The notes below the pieces were generated by a model. It was given only the letters and a program-made list of their open reading frames with translations. It ran no database searches and was not told the origin of the DNA. Below are positions 54,344 through 61,775 of a stretch of 64,000 nt of DNA, piece by piece; within the stretch, counting starts at the first letter, position 1, and each line of letters starts with the position of its first letter. Origin of the DNA: Cyanobacteriota bacterium. GTDB taxonomy: Bacteria; Cyanobacteriota; Vampirovibrionia; Vampirovibrionales; Vampirovibrionaceae. The position numbers were made by a program, and so were the translations under genes. The stretch lies in contig JAIEMW010000004.1 of the NCBI GenBank assembly GCA_019751815.1, forward strand, positions 105,933-169,932, in the 5' to 3' direction.

Positions 54344-55376
54344 TATCCCCATTTTACTTCTGGGATTTTTTCTGGCACTTGCAGCCAGTCTTATTCTGGT
54401 TCCTTTGGTTCGTCAAAAAGCCATACAGGCAGGATTTTTTGACCAGCCCGGAGAGCGAAAAATTCATACCAGCCCAGTACCCCGACTCGGTGGTATCGCT
54501 ATTTGGGCCGGGTTTATGCTCACCATTGGAACGCTCTTGATTGGATTTTGGCATTATCCCCATGGTAATGCAGTGGCAGGCATTCTGGCGGGTGGTACCG
54601 TTATTTTTCTTCTGGGCGTGGTAGACGATCTCTACAATCTCTCGCCGTATGTCAAACTGGTCGGCCAATTTGTGGCCGCCCTGTTGGCGTTTTATATGGG
54701 CGTGCAAGTAAACACACTGGATCTCCCGGAAAGCATGCTCTTGGTTCTACATTCTTTAAGCTTGCCAGTCACCGTTCTTTGGCTGGTAGGTATTTCCAAT
54801 GCGATTAACCTGATTGACGGGGTGGACGGCCTGGCCGGAGGGGTGATCACCCTTTCTGCCATCACGCTTGCAACCATAGCGGTTTTCACGGATCAGCCTG
54901 TCGCAGCCCTGCTGGCAGCGATTTTAGCGGGAGTGAATCTCGGGTTTTTAGTTTACAACTTTCATCCCGCCTGTATTTTTATGGGCGATAGTGGAGCGCT
55001 TTTTTCTGGTTTTACCCTGGGATGCATTGCGGTGACTGGGGTACTTAAAACCAAGGTGGTGGTGATGTTGGTGGTGGTGATGATTTTCATCCTGCCGATT
55101 GCCGATATTTCAATTGCTGTATTTCGCCGTCTGCTCCAGGGGAAAAATCCCTTTAAACCAGACGCAGAACATATCCATCATAAGCTGCTTCGCGCGGGTC
55201 TAGGTCCGGTAAAAACCGTGGTTTACCTTTACGGGGCCTGCATAGCCGCCGGCATGTTGGTGACAGGGTATGTCAATTATCTGTGGAACTACCTATTATT
55301 GATTGTCGGTGCCTGCCTTTTGGCGACTGTCCTCATTCGTGCCCGAAAGTCGTTGCATTCAGACTTAAAGCGATAA
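54339..55376 (+). CDS. wecA: Undecaprenyl-phosphate N-acetylhexosamine-phosphate transferase (WecA/TagO), AUU start
   Basis: Transfers a sugar phosphate from UDP-GlcNAc-type donors to undecaprenyl phosphate, the first step of envelope polymer synthesis. The motifs are [44 protein letters not shown] and [10 protein letters not shown], with about ten membrane helices. The family normally has a first membrane helix before the ERKIH motif, and here that helix ([19 protein letters not shown]) is encoded upstream of the first in-frame TTG (54405). The helix region has no ATG, GTG or TTG. ATT at 54339 has GGAGG 9 nt upstream and overlaps the glyA stop (ATTAA), so an AUU start is inferred. Confidence 0.85.
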   Translation: MNIPILLLGFFLALAASLILVPLVRQKAIQAGFFDQPGERKIHTSPVPRLGGIAIWAGFMLTIGTLLIGFWHYPHGNAVAGILAGGTVIFLLGVVDDLYNLSPYVKLVGQFVAALLAFYMGVQVNTLDLPESMLLVLHSLSLPVTVLWLVGISNAINLIDGVDGLAGGVITLSAITLATIAVFTDQPVAALLAAILAGVNLGFLVYNFHPACIFMGDSGALFSGFTLGCIAVTGVLKTKVVVMLVVVMIFILPIADISIAVFRRLLQGKNPFKPDAEHIHHKLLRAGLGPVKTVVYLYGACIAAGMLVTGYVNYLWNYLLLIVGACLLATVLIRARKSLHSDLKR

Positions 55377-55450
55377 ATTCTTTCGGCTGCTTGACAAGGG
55401 TTCTGACTTTGCCCGAAGATCATGGACCTTAAAAGTACTAAACCGGGTCT

Positions 55451-55526
<76 letters not shown>

Positions 55527-55574
55527 CCCGGCCGGTTTTTTGGGAACATGTGTACTTAGAAGGGAGTTGTTCTT

Positions 55575-55946
55575 TTGAGAATGCAAACCGTACTCACCCC
55601 TTCTCTAGGCGTTAACGCAACCAGCCGAAAAGCACGCTTTGGCAATGCCTCTTTGCCTTCCATCCCTCCACTAACAGGCCCTGAAAAAACAGCACTGATA
55701 GAAGCAACCGAGGGGCTTATCCAACAAGGCAAGCAAGACATCCGTGGATTTATGCTGCCGCAAGCCACATTGGAACAAATCTGGGTCATTTGCCCCAATG
55801 ATCATGCTGTAAATGCAGAACGAGAAAACCTAAAACGCTCTCCCAAATGCAATTACAATGCAAAAACTGGCCAAATAACCCGTGATGACGGGAAACCCGT
55901 CTTTGTGACAAGCTATCAAAATTTCTTGAATTTACTGCGAGCCTAA
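55575..55946 (+). CDS. Small protein with FG tag (122-123 aa)
   Basis: Not recognised. TTG 55575 has AAGGGAG 8 nt upstream; ATG 55581 is an alternative. The N-terminal region has KARFGNAS, and the C-terminal KPVFVTSYQNFLNLL resembles the ends of the LTGxDA proteins, though the LTG core is absent. It is the first gene of the second accessory island. Confidence 0.6.
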   Translation: MRMQTVLTPSLGVNATSRKARFGNASLPSIPPLTGPEKTALIEATEGLIQQGKQDIRGFMLPQATLEQIWVICPNDHAVNAERENLKRSPKCNYNAKTGQITRDDGKPVFVTSYQNFLNLLRA

Positions 55947-56085
55947 CCCCGGCAGAGCGAACTTCCCTACAGACAAATCACGGTAACCAAAACACGGTAA
56001 CAATGCATTGCTACAAGTGTCTTTTTAAGGGATACTTCTGTCACTATGATGCGGCACAGCGTGTAACGGAAAAGGGAAACCGTCC

Positions 56086-56547
56086 ATGACTATCAGCGTG
56101 ACTAGAAGCAAGATTTCAAGATTTATTCGTCCAAGCAATTCTCCCCAGACTCTTGGCAATACGGGCCTTCAGTCGATTTCGCCAAAATTTTCGGGGAATT
56201 ATCTCGTTAAGATGCAGCCTCGACAAGGCGACACGGACCACCAACCTATTGAGCAAACGACTTTGACTACTATTTTAGCTGCGATCAGTGCTGCTTTTAA
56301 AGTCCCCGTTGAGGTTGAATACGAAGACACGACCCACAGTAAGACTTCTTTTGCCGCAGACGGCACACCAACAACCCGGGGCCCTTTTGAGATAAGTATA
56401 GCCCGTGTGCAAATTCATACCCCCAGACCTAGCACAATAACCGATTTCGCCGATCTGGACCCTTTTAAACAAAAGCCCCCTGTAGACGGGGATGACGCCT
56501 TCCAAAGGCAATTAACTGAAGCCAAGGTAGATTTTTCCAGAGCTTAA
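56086..56547 (+). CDS. Small protein with FSG tag (153 aa)
   Basis: Not recognised. AAGGGAAACC precedes the ATG. The N terminus is polar with PKFSGNYLVKM at about residues 41-51, the same tag followed by a hydrophobic-aromatic strand as in the LTGxDA proteins. The rest has beta-strand-like segments (VPVEVEYED). It lies upstream of two family members. Confidence 0.6.
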   Translation: MTISVTRSKISRFIRPSNSPQTLGNTGLQSISPKFSGNYLVKMQPRQGDTDHQPIEQTTLTTILAAISAAFKVPVEVEYEDTTHSKTSFAADGTPTTRGPFEISIARVQIHTPRPSTITDFADLDPFKQKPPVDGDDAFQRQLTEAKVDFSRA

Positions 56548-56567
56548 ACAAGAAGGGTCGCTTACCA

Positions 56568-57008
56568 ATGAACTTCCAGCAAACGTCTCTCCCGCAGCTC
56601 AATCTCCGCTTTGGTGCCGTTTACCACCTGCTCAGCCAAGATCCCGGGAAAATCCAGACGAGAGTCGCTCAGTTAGATACGAGTGAAGCCTATATGCTCT
56701 CCATTTTTGGTGAGATGCCCAAAGGAAGCAGCTGTTGTAGTGCCAACAAAGCACCCAAGACCTATGCCTGGGCACTCACTGGGCCAGAAGCCAAAGACTG
56801 CTTTGAACGCATTGGGGTGAGCCTGCCCACAGGAACAGGCAATACAGCGCCTGTCAATAAAGCCTCTGTAGAAGCTGCACTCGATGCCTGGCTCGATAGC
56901 GTCCATGGCTCAAGAGAATTCACCCCCCTGGGACTTGCCGCCCAAGGGTATGTCCAAATGCACAACGCCGCCAAGCGCCCCGTGATCTATGAGGATTTGG
57001 ATTCATGA
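56568..57008 (+). CDS. Small protein of the LTGxDA family (146 aa)
   Basis: AAGAAGGG precedes the ATG. The tag is LRFGAVYHLL (about residues 13-22), the core is WALTGPEAKDCF and the end is KRPVIYED. It carries a Cys pair (SSCCSA). The stop overlaps the start of the next gene (ATGA), so the two family members are probably coupled. Confidence 0.7.
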   Translation: MNFQQTSLPQLNLRFGAVYHLLSQDPGKIQTRVAQLDTSEAYMLSIFGEMPKGSSCCSANKAPKTYAWALTGPEAKDCFERIGVSLPTGTGNTAPVNKASVEAALDAWLDSVHGSREFTPLGLAAQGYVQMHNAAKRPVIYEDLDS

Positions 57009-57412
57009 AGACAGCCAGCCAGCACACTGTTACAAACCATTCTTACCCCCGTTTTGCTGCAATCTACAGAATTTCCAGTACCGATCGGGCCGCGGTCAAA
57101 GCCAAGCTGGAGGAACTGGACAGAACATCCCCGGATTTTGCCTTTATTGGCACCCTGATTGAGCGGCCCAGTGCCGTCCCTCCTGTTCAAGGGTTTGCCC
57201 TCAGCGGACAAGACGCCATTGATGCCCTCAAACAAAACCTTACTTTCGGGGTTTTACCTGCTAGCGTTACCACAAAGCCTACTTTCGACGCTGCCCTCAA
57301 AGCCTGGCTGGACGCTGACCCGCTCAACATCACCAAATTCAATCTGGGCATCCCCGTCACTGTGATGCGTCACGCCAAAGCCAAGAAACCCATGATTGAT
57401 ATCACCGTTTAA
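57005..57412 (+). CDS. Small protein of the LTGxDA family (135 aa)
   Basis: A paralogue of the preceding gene. The tag is PRFAAIYRI (about residues 15-23), the core is FALSGQDAIDAL and the end is KKPMIDITV. The start overlaps the upstream stop (ATGA). Function is unknown. Confidence 0.7.
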   Translation: MKTASQHTVTNHSYPRFAAIYRISSTDRAAVKAKLEELDRTSPDFAFIGTLIERPSAVPPVQGFALSGQDAIDALKQNLTFGVLPASVTTKPTFDAALKAWLDADPLNITKFNLGIPVTVMRHAKAKKPMIDITV

Positions 57413-57471
57413 GGTGGTTAAATAGAAGACTCGTTTCCGAACGAAACCAGTTTAATAAGGAAGACATTGGC

Positions 57472-57948
57472 GTGCCGATCGCTTGGAATACAGTATGGCC
57501 CTTAGTGTTGATGGCCTTTGGCTTTGGGTTGATCATCCCCTTTCAGGCCGGGGTCAACAATGAGCTGGCCAAGGCGATGGGGCATCCCATTCCCGCATCC
57601 CTGGGTACTTTTATTGTGGGTGCACTGGCCGTTTTAATGATTGTGCTGTTTGGTTTTTTGCGGCAATCTCTCCCCCCGTTTCCTTCTGTACAAACCTTGC
57701 TCAGTATTCCCTGGTGGATGTGGCTTGGCGGGGCACTCAGCACGCTGTATATTCTTACCACAATGGTAGTTGCCCCCAAGCTGGGCGGTGCAACCACTTT
57801 TGCACTCATAGTGACGGGACAGATGCTCTCTTGTTTGGTTTTTGATCATTTTGGCTGGATGAATTTCCCGGTGCATCCGATCAATACCTGGCGTTTGTGC
57901 GGTGTTGGTCTCCTGCTCGTGTCGATTGTGATTATCCAAAACAATTAA
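57472..57948 (+). CDS. DMT-family small membrane transporter (DUF606/YdcZ type)
   Basis: A five-helix membrane protein of about 158 residues, starting at GTG with AAGGAAG upstream. IPFQAGVNNELAKAMGHP and LGGATTFALIVTGQML are typical of DUF606 proteins, which resemble half of an EamA transporter. The substrate is unknown. Confidence 0.85.
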   Translation: MPIAWNTVWPLVLMAFGFGLIIPFQAGVNNELAKAMGHPIPASLGTFIVGALAVLMIVLFGFLRQSLPPFPSVQTLLSIPWWMWLGGALSTLYILTTMVVAPKLGGATTFALIVTGQMLSCLVFDHFGWMNFPVHPINTWRLCGVGLLLVSIVIIQNN

Positions 57949-58149
57949 GACAGCCTAGAGCTCGGCGTGCACTTTTTGCTTGTGTACTTCTTCCTTGTAT
58001 ACGGCGTACACTTCTTAACAGTTTGTTATATCTGCCGTTTTTACTAGCATCTCATTCGCATTTCGAGTTTTATAAGAGACAATACAAGATTCGCACAGTG
58101 TGCATTCTTCAAAACAGTAATCAACGCTTGATAGAAATTCTCTAACCCA

Positions 58150-58287
58150 ATGCTTTCTTTAACATTGAAAAACACCCCAACAGGCAACCCTACCCCCGTG
58201 TCACCGGAGGCTTTATCGTTGCGCGATAAACGCCGCCGTCGCCGTACAGGCCACGAGGGAACCGCCATTTGGTGCAATCTGTGTTAA
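58150..58287 (+). CDS. Possible 45-residue Arg-rich protein
   Basis: The frame reads MLSLTLKNTPTG and then DKRRRRRTGHEGTAIWCNLC. There is no ribosome site and the sequence overlaps strong hairpins, so it may be an RNA element rather than a gene. Confidence 0.25.
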   Translation: MLSLTLKNTPTGNPTPVSPEALSLRDKRRRRRTGHEGTAIWCNLC

Positions 58288-58366
58288 GCCAACTAAAGCC
58301 AAAACAGAATTTACCCAAAAACCCCGGAACCTCCCTCGTGTAGAACGAAGATTCCGGGGTTTTTTG
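58212..58366 (+). promoter_or_regulatory. Structured leader with a terminator and a competing pairing
   Basis: TTTATCG and CGATAAA (58212-58230) form a perfect 7-bp hairpin. CACGAGGGA (58252-58260) is the exact reverse complement of TCCCTCGTG (58332-58340), which lies in the loop of the terminator ACCCCGGAA/TTCCGGGGT (58321-58360) with six T. The long-range pairing could compete with terminator folding. It stands before the gene at 58420. Confidence 0.5.
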
Positions 58367-58419
58367 TTGCTAGTTCTCTCCTTACGTTACTGTATGCAAA
58401 TGGGTAATCAATCAGCCGG

Positions 58420-60111
58420 ATGCTTAGCCAGGTTTTATTCAACCCGAAAGTCAACCGCTTCATCTCCAAACTGGACGATGAGAAGTCGATGTTTTCGATC
58501 GCCATCCGGGACGGGGTGGATAATGCCGGGCGAACCTACCAAGAGTGGAAACGGAGTCCTCACGGGGGTAGAGAAAGGCTCCTAGAGGAAGTCCTTACCA
58601 CACTCATCTGGGGCTTTGGCATTAACTTTATGAAAAGCCGGGTTTACGATCCTCTCGTAAAACGGTTTACCGCGGGTGCAAAACAGTCGATTCAGTATCC
58701 TGATGTGGATATGGCCCTCTTAGGAGAAGCTTCAGCCTCTGTGCGGACGACTCCAGCCCTTAAAGACACGCTGAAATCCCAATTCCCCAAAGCCTATCAA
58801 GCACTGGAAGCCAGTGGATTTAAGCTTCAACCGACGCTTGCAGACACCTTGGCAAAAGAGGCCCCGGGGGCCTACAAACTCTTAATGAGCCGGGCCGAGC
58901 AGCGACTCACCACGGGTATTGTTGATCAATTTTCCAAGAAATTCCCCGATGCTTACAAAGGGCTTAGAGAAGTGGTGAGCAATAAAACGCTCCAAAACGC
59001 CTATCACCACTCCAATGTTGCTAAGTTTTTAGTTGCCACAGGGATTCCCGTCTTCTTAATTGGCTTTGGTATTCCCACACTCAACCAATGGCTCACCAAA
59101 AAAGCCCTTACTCCCAAAGAAGGTGGAGCACAGCCCCCCACTTTCAGTGCGAATGGATATCAAGGCCAGCGACAAGGAACACTGCAAGGAACTCTAAAAA
59201 GAAAACCCACCGGCTTTAATGCCTTTGAACAGGCGCTGTATCCGACAAAACATTTCGGGAAAGGACCGCAATTTGGCGGCTTTGAATCCGTAGGCCTAGC
59301 AGTGTCCAATATTTTGCAGCAAGAACGGTATAATACCCTGATTGTTGACGGGATTATCAGCGGCGGACGGACCTATAAGGCAAGAAACTGGATCGAGCGG
59401 GCTGAAATTCTCTTCAGAGAAGCCACGATTATCTTCTTTTTGTACTTTGCCCAGCGACCCATTCAAAACCGGATTGGTCATATGCTGGACAAGGCCTTCC
59501 ATGCGGTGAGTGAGCTTGATTTCCAGGCGATGCGGAGTATGCACGAAAAGTACAAGACCTGCCATTCCGCCTTTCATAGTGACTTAGCAAAGGGTATTAA
59601 AGAGCTCTTTGGCGGCAAAGTGCCAGCGCCTGAAGCGCTTGCTGACGTAGAACAGGCCGTACTAGAGCGAATTCGGGCCTACTTCTTGAGCGGTCGAACA
59701 GACAACCTGTTGCTAGAAAGCGCCAAAATTTCTCATTGGATCCCCACATTTGAACACGCAGTGGCAGGCAAGGCGCCGAAGACACTCTTGGATCTCACCA
59801 AAAGAATTCACACCGAAAAGATTCTGGCCTTTGCACACCACCTGGAGACTTTTGCCGCGCAAGTGAATAAGACAGCCAGTGTGGCAGGTAAAACCATTAG
59901 TCAACACTCCAGTGCCGCTGAGAAAGAACTTTTCAGCAAGGCCTTTAACGGGCTCTTACGGCGATCTAATTGGGCGAGACTGGGTTCTTTGGTTCTGGCC
60001 AATGGGGTTTGTGCCCTGTTTTTATCTTACGTTGGGCCCAAAATCCAGCACTTCATCACGTATAAAATTACGGGAAAAGACTATTTCCCTGGGTTAGAAG
60101 CAAGTAATTAG
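58420..60111 (+). CDS. Uncharacterised membrane protein with internal duplication
   Basis: Not recognised. The start is ATG 58420; the frame has no strong ribosome site. A segment near residues 28-75 (RDGVDNAGRTYQEW, then RERLLEE) and one near 310-350 (VDGIISGGRTYKAR, then RAEILFREA) share the same motif: DG-x4-GRTY-[QK] followed by an E-R-x-E-x3-E helix and a hydrophobic segment. Two or more membrane helices are predicted (about 205-225 and 525-545). It has no signal peptide. A role in the cell envelope is a guess. Confidence 0.6.
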   Translation: MLSQVLFNPKVNRFISKLDDEKSMFSIAIRDGVDNAGRTYQEWKRSPHGGRERLLEEVLTTLIWGFGINFMKSRVYDPLVKRFTAGAKQSIQYPDVDMALLGEASASVRTTPALKDTLKSQFPKAYQALEASGFKLQPTLADTLAKEAPGAYKLLMSRAEQRLTTGIVDQFSKKFPDAYKGLREVVSNKTLQNAYHHSNVAKFLVATGIPVFLIGFGIPTLNQWLTKKALTPKEGGAQPPTFSANGYQGQRQGTLQGTLKRKPTGFNAFEQALYPTKHFGKGPQFGGFESVGLAVSNILQQERYNTLIVDGIISGGRTYKARNWIERAEILFREATIIFFLYFAQRPIQNRIGHMLDKAFHAVSELDFQAMRSMHEKYKTCHSAFHSDLAKGIKELFGGKVPAPEALADVEQAVLERIRAYFLSGRTDNLLLESAKISHWIPTFEHAVAGKAPKTLLDLTKRIHTEKILAFAHHLETFAAQVNKTASVAGKTISQHSSAAEKELFSKAFNGLLRRSNWARLGSLVLANGVCALFLSYVGPKIQHFITYKITGKDYFPGLEASN

Positions 60112-60127
60112 AACGCCAGTAGCTATT

Positions 60128-60550
60128 TTACCAGCCGTCTGGGCTTCCGCCTTGACCGGCTGCCGGGTTCCCATCTGTGTTAGTTGGAGCATTTCGCTTA
60201 CCGTAATACCCTTGTTGGGCCTGAGAATTATTATAACGCTGGAATTGGGACGAGCTAAAATCGTGTAATCTTTGTAGGGCAGGGCTATCATTGGTAATCC
60301 CGCCTTGAGCCGCCTGCTCTTGAAGGCCCTGTTGGATCTCCTTGGCTTCTTTCATACACTGGTCATAGTCTTTTTGGGAGATCTCACCGGTCTGTTTCAT
60401 GCCGTTGCAGTAGTCAATGGCCCGGCCCAATTCTCGGTTGGCGCCCCCTCTGGCGCTAACAGGCGTGATTGTTTGCACACCCAGGCCAATGCACAGGCCG
60501 ACAGAAAGACACAAAGGGACAAGCATTTTTCCTAGAGACAGGTTGTTCAC
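60128..60550 (-). CDS. Small secreted protein (140 aa)
   Basis: The start is GTG 60550, with GGAGGGAA 5 nt upstream. A signal peptide (hydrophobic core LVPLCLSVGLCIGLG, then VSARGG) is followed by a domain with two Cys (YCNGMKQT and QCMKEAKE) and a Gln/Gly-rich tail. A disulfide-bonded periplasmic or surface protein is likely. Confidence 0.65.
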   Translation of the reverse strand: MNNLSLGKMLVPLCLSVGLCIGLGVQTITPVSARGGANRELGRAIDYCNGMKQTGEISQKDYDQCMKEAKEIQQGLQEQAAQGGITNDSPALQRLHDFSSSQFQRYNNSQAQQGYYGKRNAPTNTDGNPAAGQGGSPDGW

Positions 60551-60616
60551 GGGAATTCCCTCCGATTCTAAAAACACTCGCGCTTAAATTACTATAACGG
60601 AATTTTCCTAGAGTTT

Positions 60617-60650
60617 ACACCCCCTTAGGGACTAAGCCCTAAGGGGGTGT
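60617..60650. repeat. Perfect 14-bp inverted repeat
   Basis: ACACCCCCTTAGGG and CCCTAAGGGGGTGT form perfect 14-bp arms around a 6-nt loop. It lies between two minus-strand genes. No T run follows, so it may be a transcript boundary or an RNA-stability element rather than a plain terminator. Confidence 0.75.
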
Positions 60651-60681
60651 ACTACACACGTTACCACTGAAAACTGTGAAG

Positions 60682-61125
60682 CTATTGATCGTGATGCTGC
60701 CAGTAAACCCCACCCGGAGGCACAGTAATCACATTGGGAGGACACCACTGCCGGTTCCAGTGATTGTAGCGCGGTGGGCAACTGGGCTCAATAAACACAG
60801 GCGGTGGGCAATACACTGGTCGTGGATCCTGGTAAATCACCACGGGAGGTCTTGGGCGGCAATAGGGATCGTTATCAACATAAATATATCCATTCCCTGC
60901 ACAGCCCCCTGCTATAGCGGCACCGCCCACGCCCACTGTTGCGGCTGCTACTTTGGTGGCCCGGTGATGAAAGAGCCGTTGCCATAAACTGGGTTTAGCT
61001 GGCTTTGGTGCAGGAACATCTTCAGATGGATTCTCAGAAGCCTTAAAAGACTTTCCAGAAGCTTTTCCAGAAAAGGCGATTTGGGACGGGATTAGAGATG
61101 GAAACGTATTCGAGACAGACATCAT
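60682..61125 (-). CDS. Cys/Pro/Tyr-rich membrane-anchored protein with FSG tag
   Basis: Not recognised. The N terminus has IAFSGKASG (about residues 16-24), then a Pro/Ser-rich linker, a hydrophobic segment (VAAATVGVGGAAIAGG) and a 70-residue tail rich in Pro, Tyr and Cys (YCRPRPPVVIY, YCPPPVF, WCPPNVI). The tail would face the outside if the hydrophobic segment is a membrane helix. Confidence 0.6.
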   Translation of the reverse strand: MMSVSNTFPSLIPSQIAFSGKASGKSFKASENPSEDVPAPKPAKPSLWQRLFHHRATKVAAATVGVGGAAIAGGCAGNGYIYVDNDPYCRPRPPVVIYQDPRPVYCPPPVFIEPSCPPRYNHWNRQWCPPNVITVPPGGVYWQHHDQ

Positions 61126-61313
61126 ATGAAATAAACTCCCCAGTTTGTCTTGCGATCAGCATGAAACTCGTGTGCTACAGTAAAGGCCAAAGGCGAGTAA
61201 AAATTGCGTCCGCACTTTTCGAGAATTTTCAGCACTTGCCTTGCAATGGCATTTGCGGTTCAATACCGTCCTACACGCTTTACAGATCAAAAATCAAAGG
61301 AAAGCTGCAGCGA

Positions 61314-61586
61314 ATGCCACTGACCAAAGAGAAAAAACAAAGCATTTTAACAGACTACCGCCGCCATGACAAAGATACCGGCAGTGCCGAGTCTCAAATT
61401 GCCTTGCTGACAACCCGTATCAACGAGTTGACCGAGCACCTCAAAATCAACAGCAAAGATTTTGCTTGCCGCCGCGGCCTGATGAAAATGGTTGGACGCC
61501 GTCGCCGTCTGCAAGCGTACTTTAAGACGCACAGCACGCCTGAGCAGTACAAAACATTGATCACCAAGCTCCAGTTGAGAAAGTAA
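61314..61586 (+). CDS. rpsO: Ribosomal protein uS15
   Basis: A 30S primary assembly protein. MPLTKEKKQSILTDY and DTGSAESQIALLTTRI start the family sequence; RRGLMKMVGRRRRLQ follows. The length of 90 residues is standard. AAAGGAAAGC precedes the ATG. It lies upstream of pnp, the usual order. Confidence 0.96.
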   Translation: MPLTKEKKQSILTDYRRHDKDTGSAESQIALLTTRINELTEHLKINSKDFACRRGLMKMVGRRRRLQAYFKTHSTPEQYKTLITKLQLRK

Positions 61587-61621
61587 TTTTTCTCTGGAAC
61601 TACCCACTTCTAAAACCATTT

Positions 61622-61655
61622 ATAGCGAGTCTTTCGAGACTCGCTATTGTCTTTT
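61622..61655 (+). terminator. Terminator of rpsO
   Basis: ATAGCGAGTCT (61622-61632) and AGACTCGCTAT (61637-61647) form a perfect 11-bp stem with a TTCG loop, then a T-rich tail. It stands between rpsO and pnp. Confidence 0.9.
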
Positions 61656-61775
61656 AACGGGTTAAGACAAGTCTTAGCGCCAAAGACTGGTGTTTATGTA
61701 ATGCTTGCGCTTTAATAAGACGCTTAAGACAAAGATGATAACAATACGAACAATTCATAGAAAGAATATAGACAC

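Larger units (their letters stand above)
57949..58419. other. Intergenic region with structured leader
   Basis: No clear protein gene apart from a short Arg-rich frame at 58150. The second half contains several stem-loops ending in a terminator (58321-58365) before the membrane protein gene. The first half has repeats of GTRTACTTCTT, without a clear function. Confidence 0.5.

Noticed and set aside
60617-60650. Plain rho-independent terminator
   Set aside because: The hairpin is very strong, but neither strand has a T run after it, so I list it as an inverted repeat.
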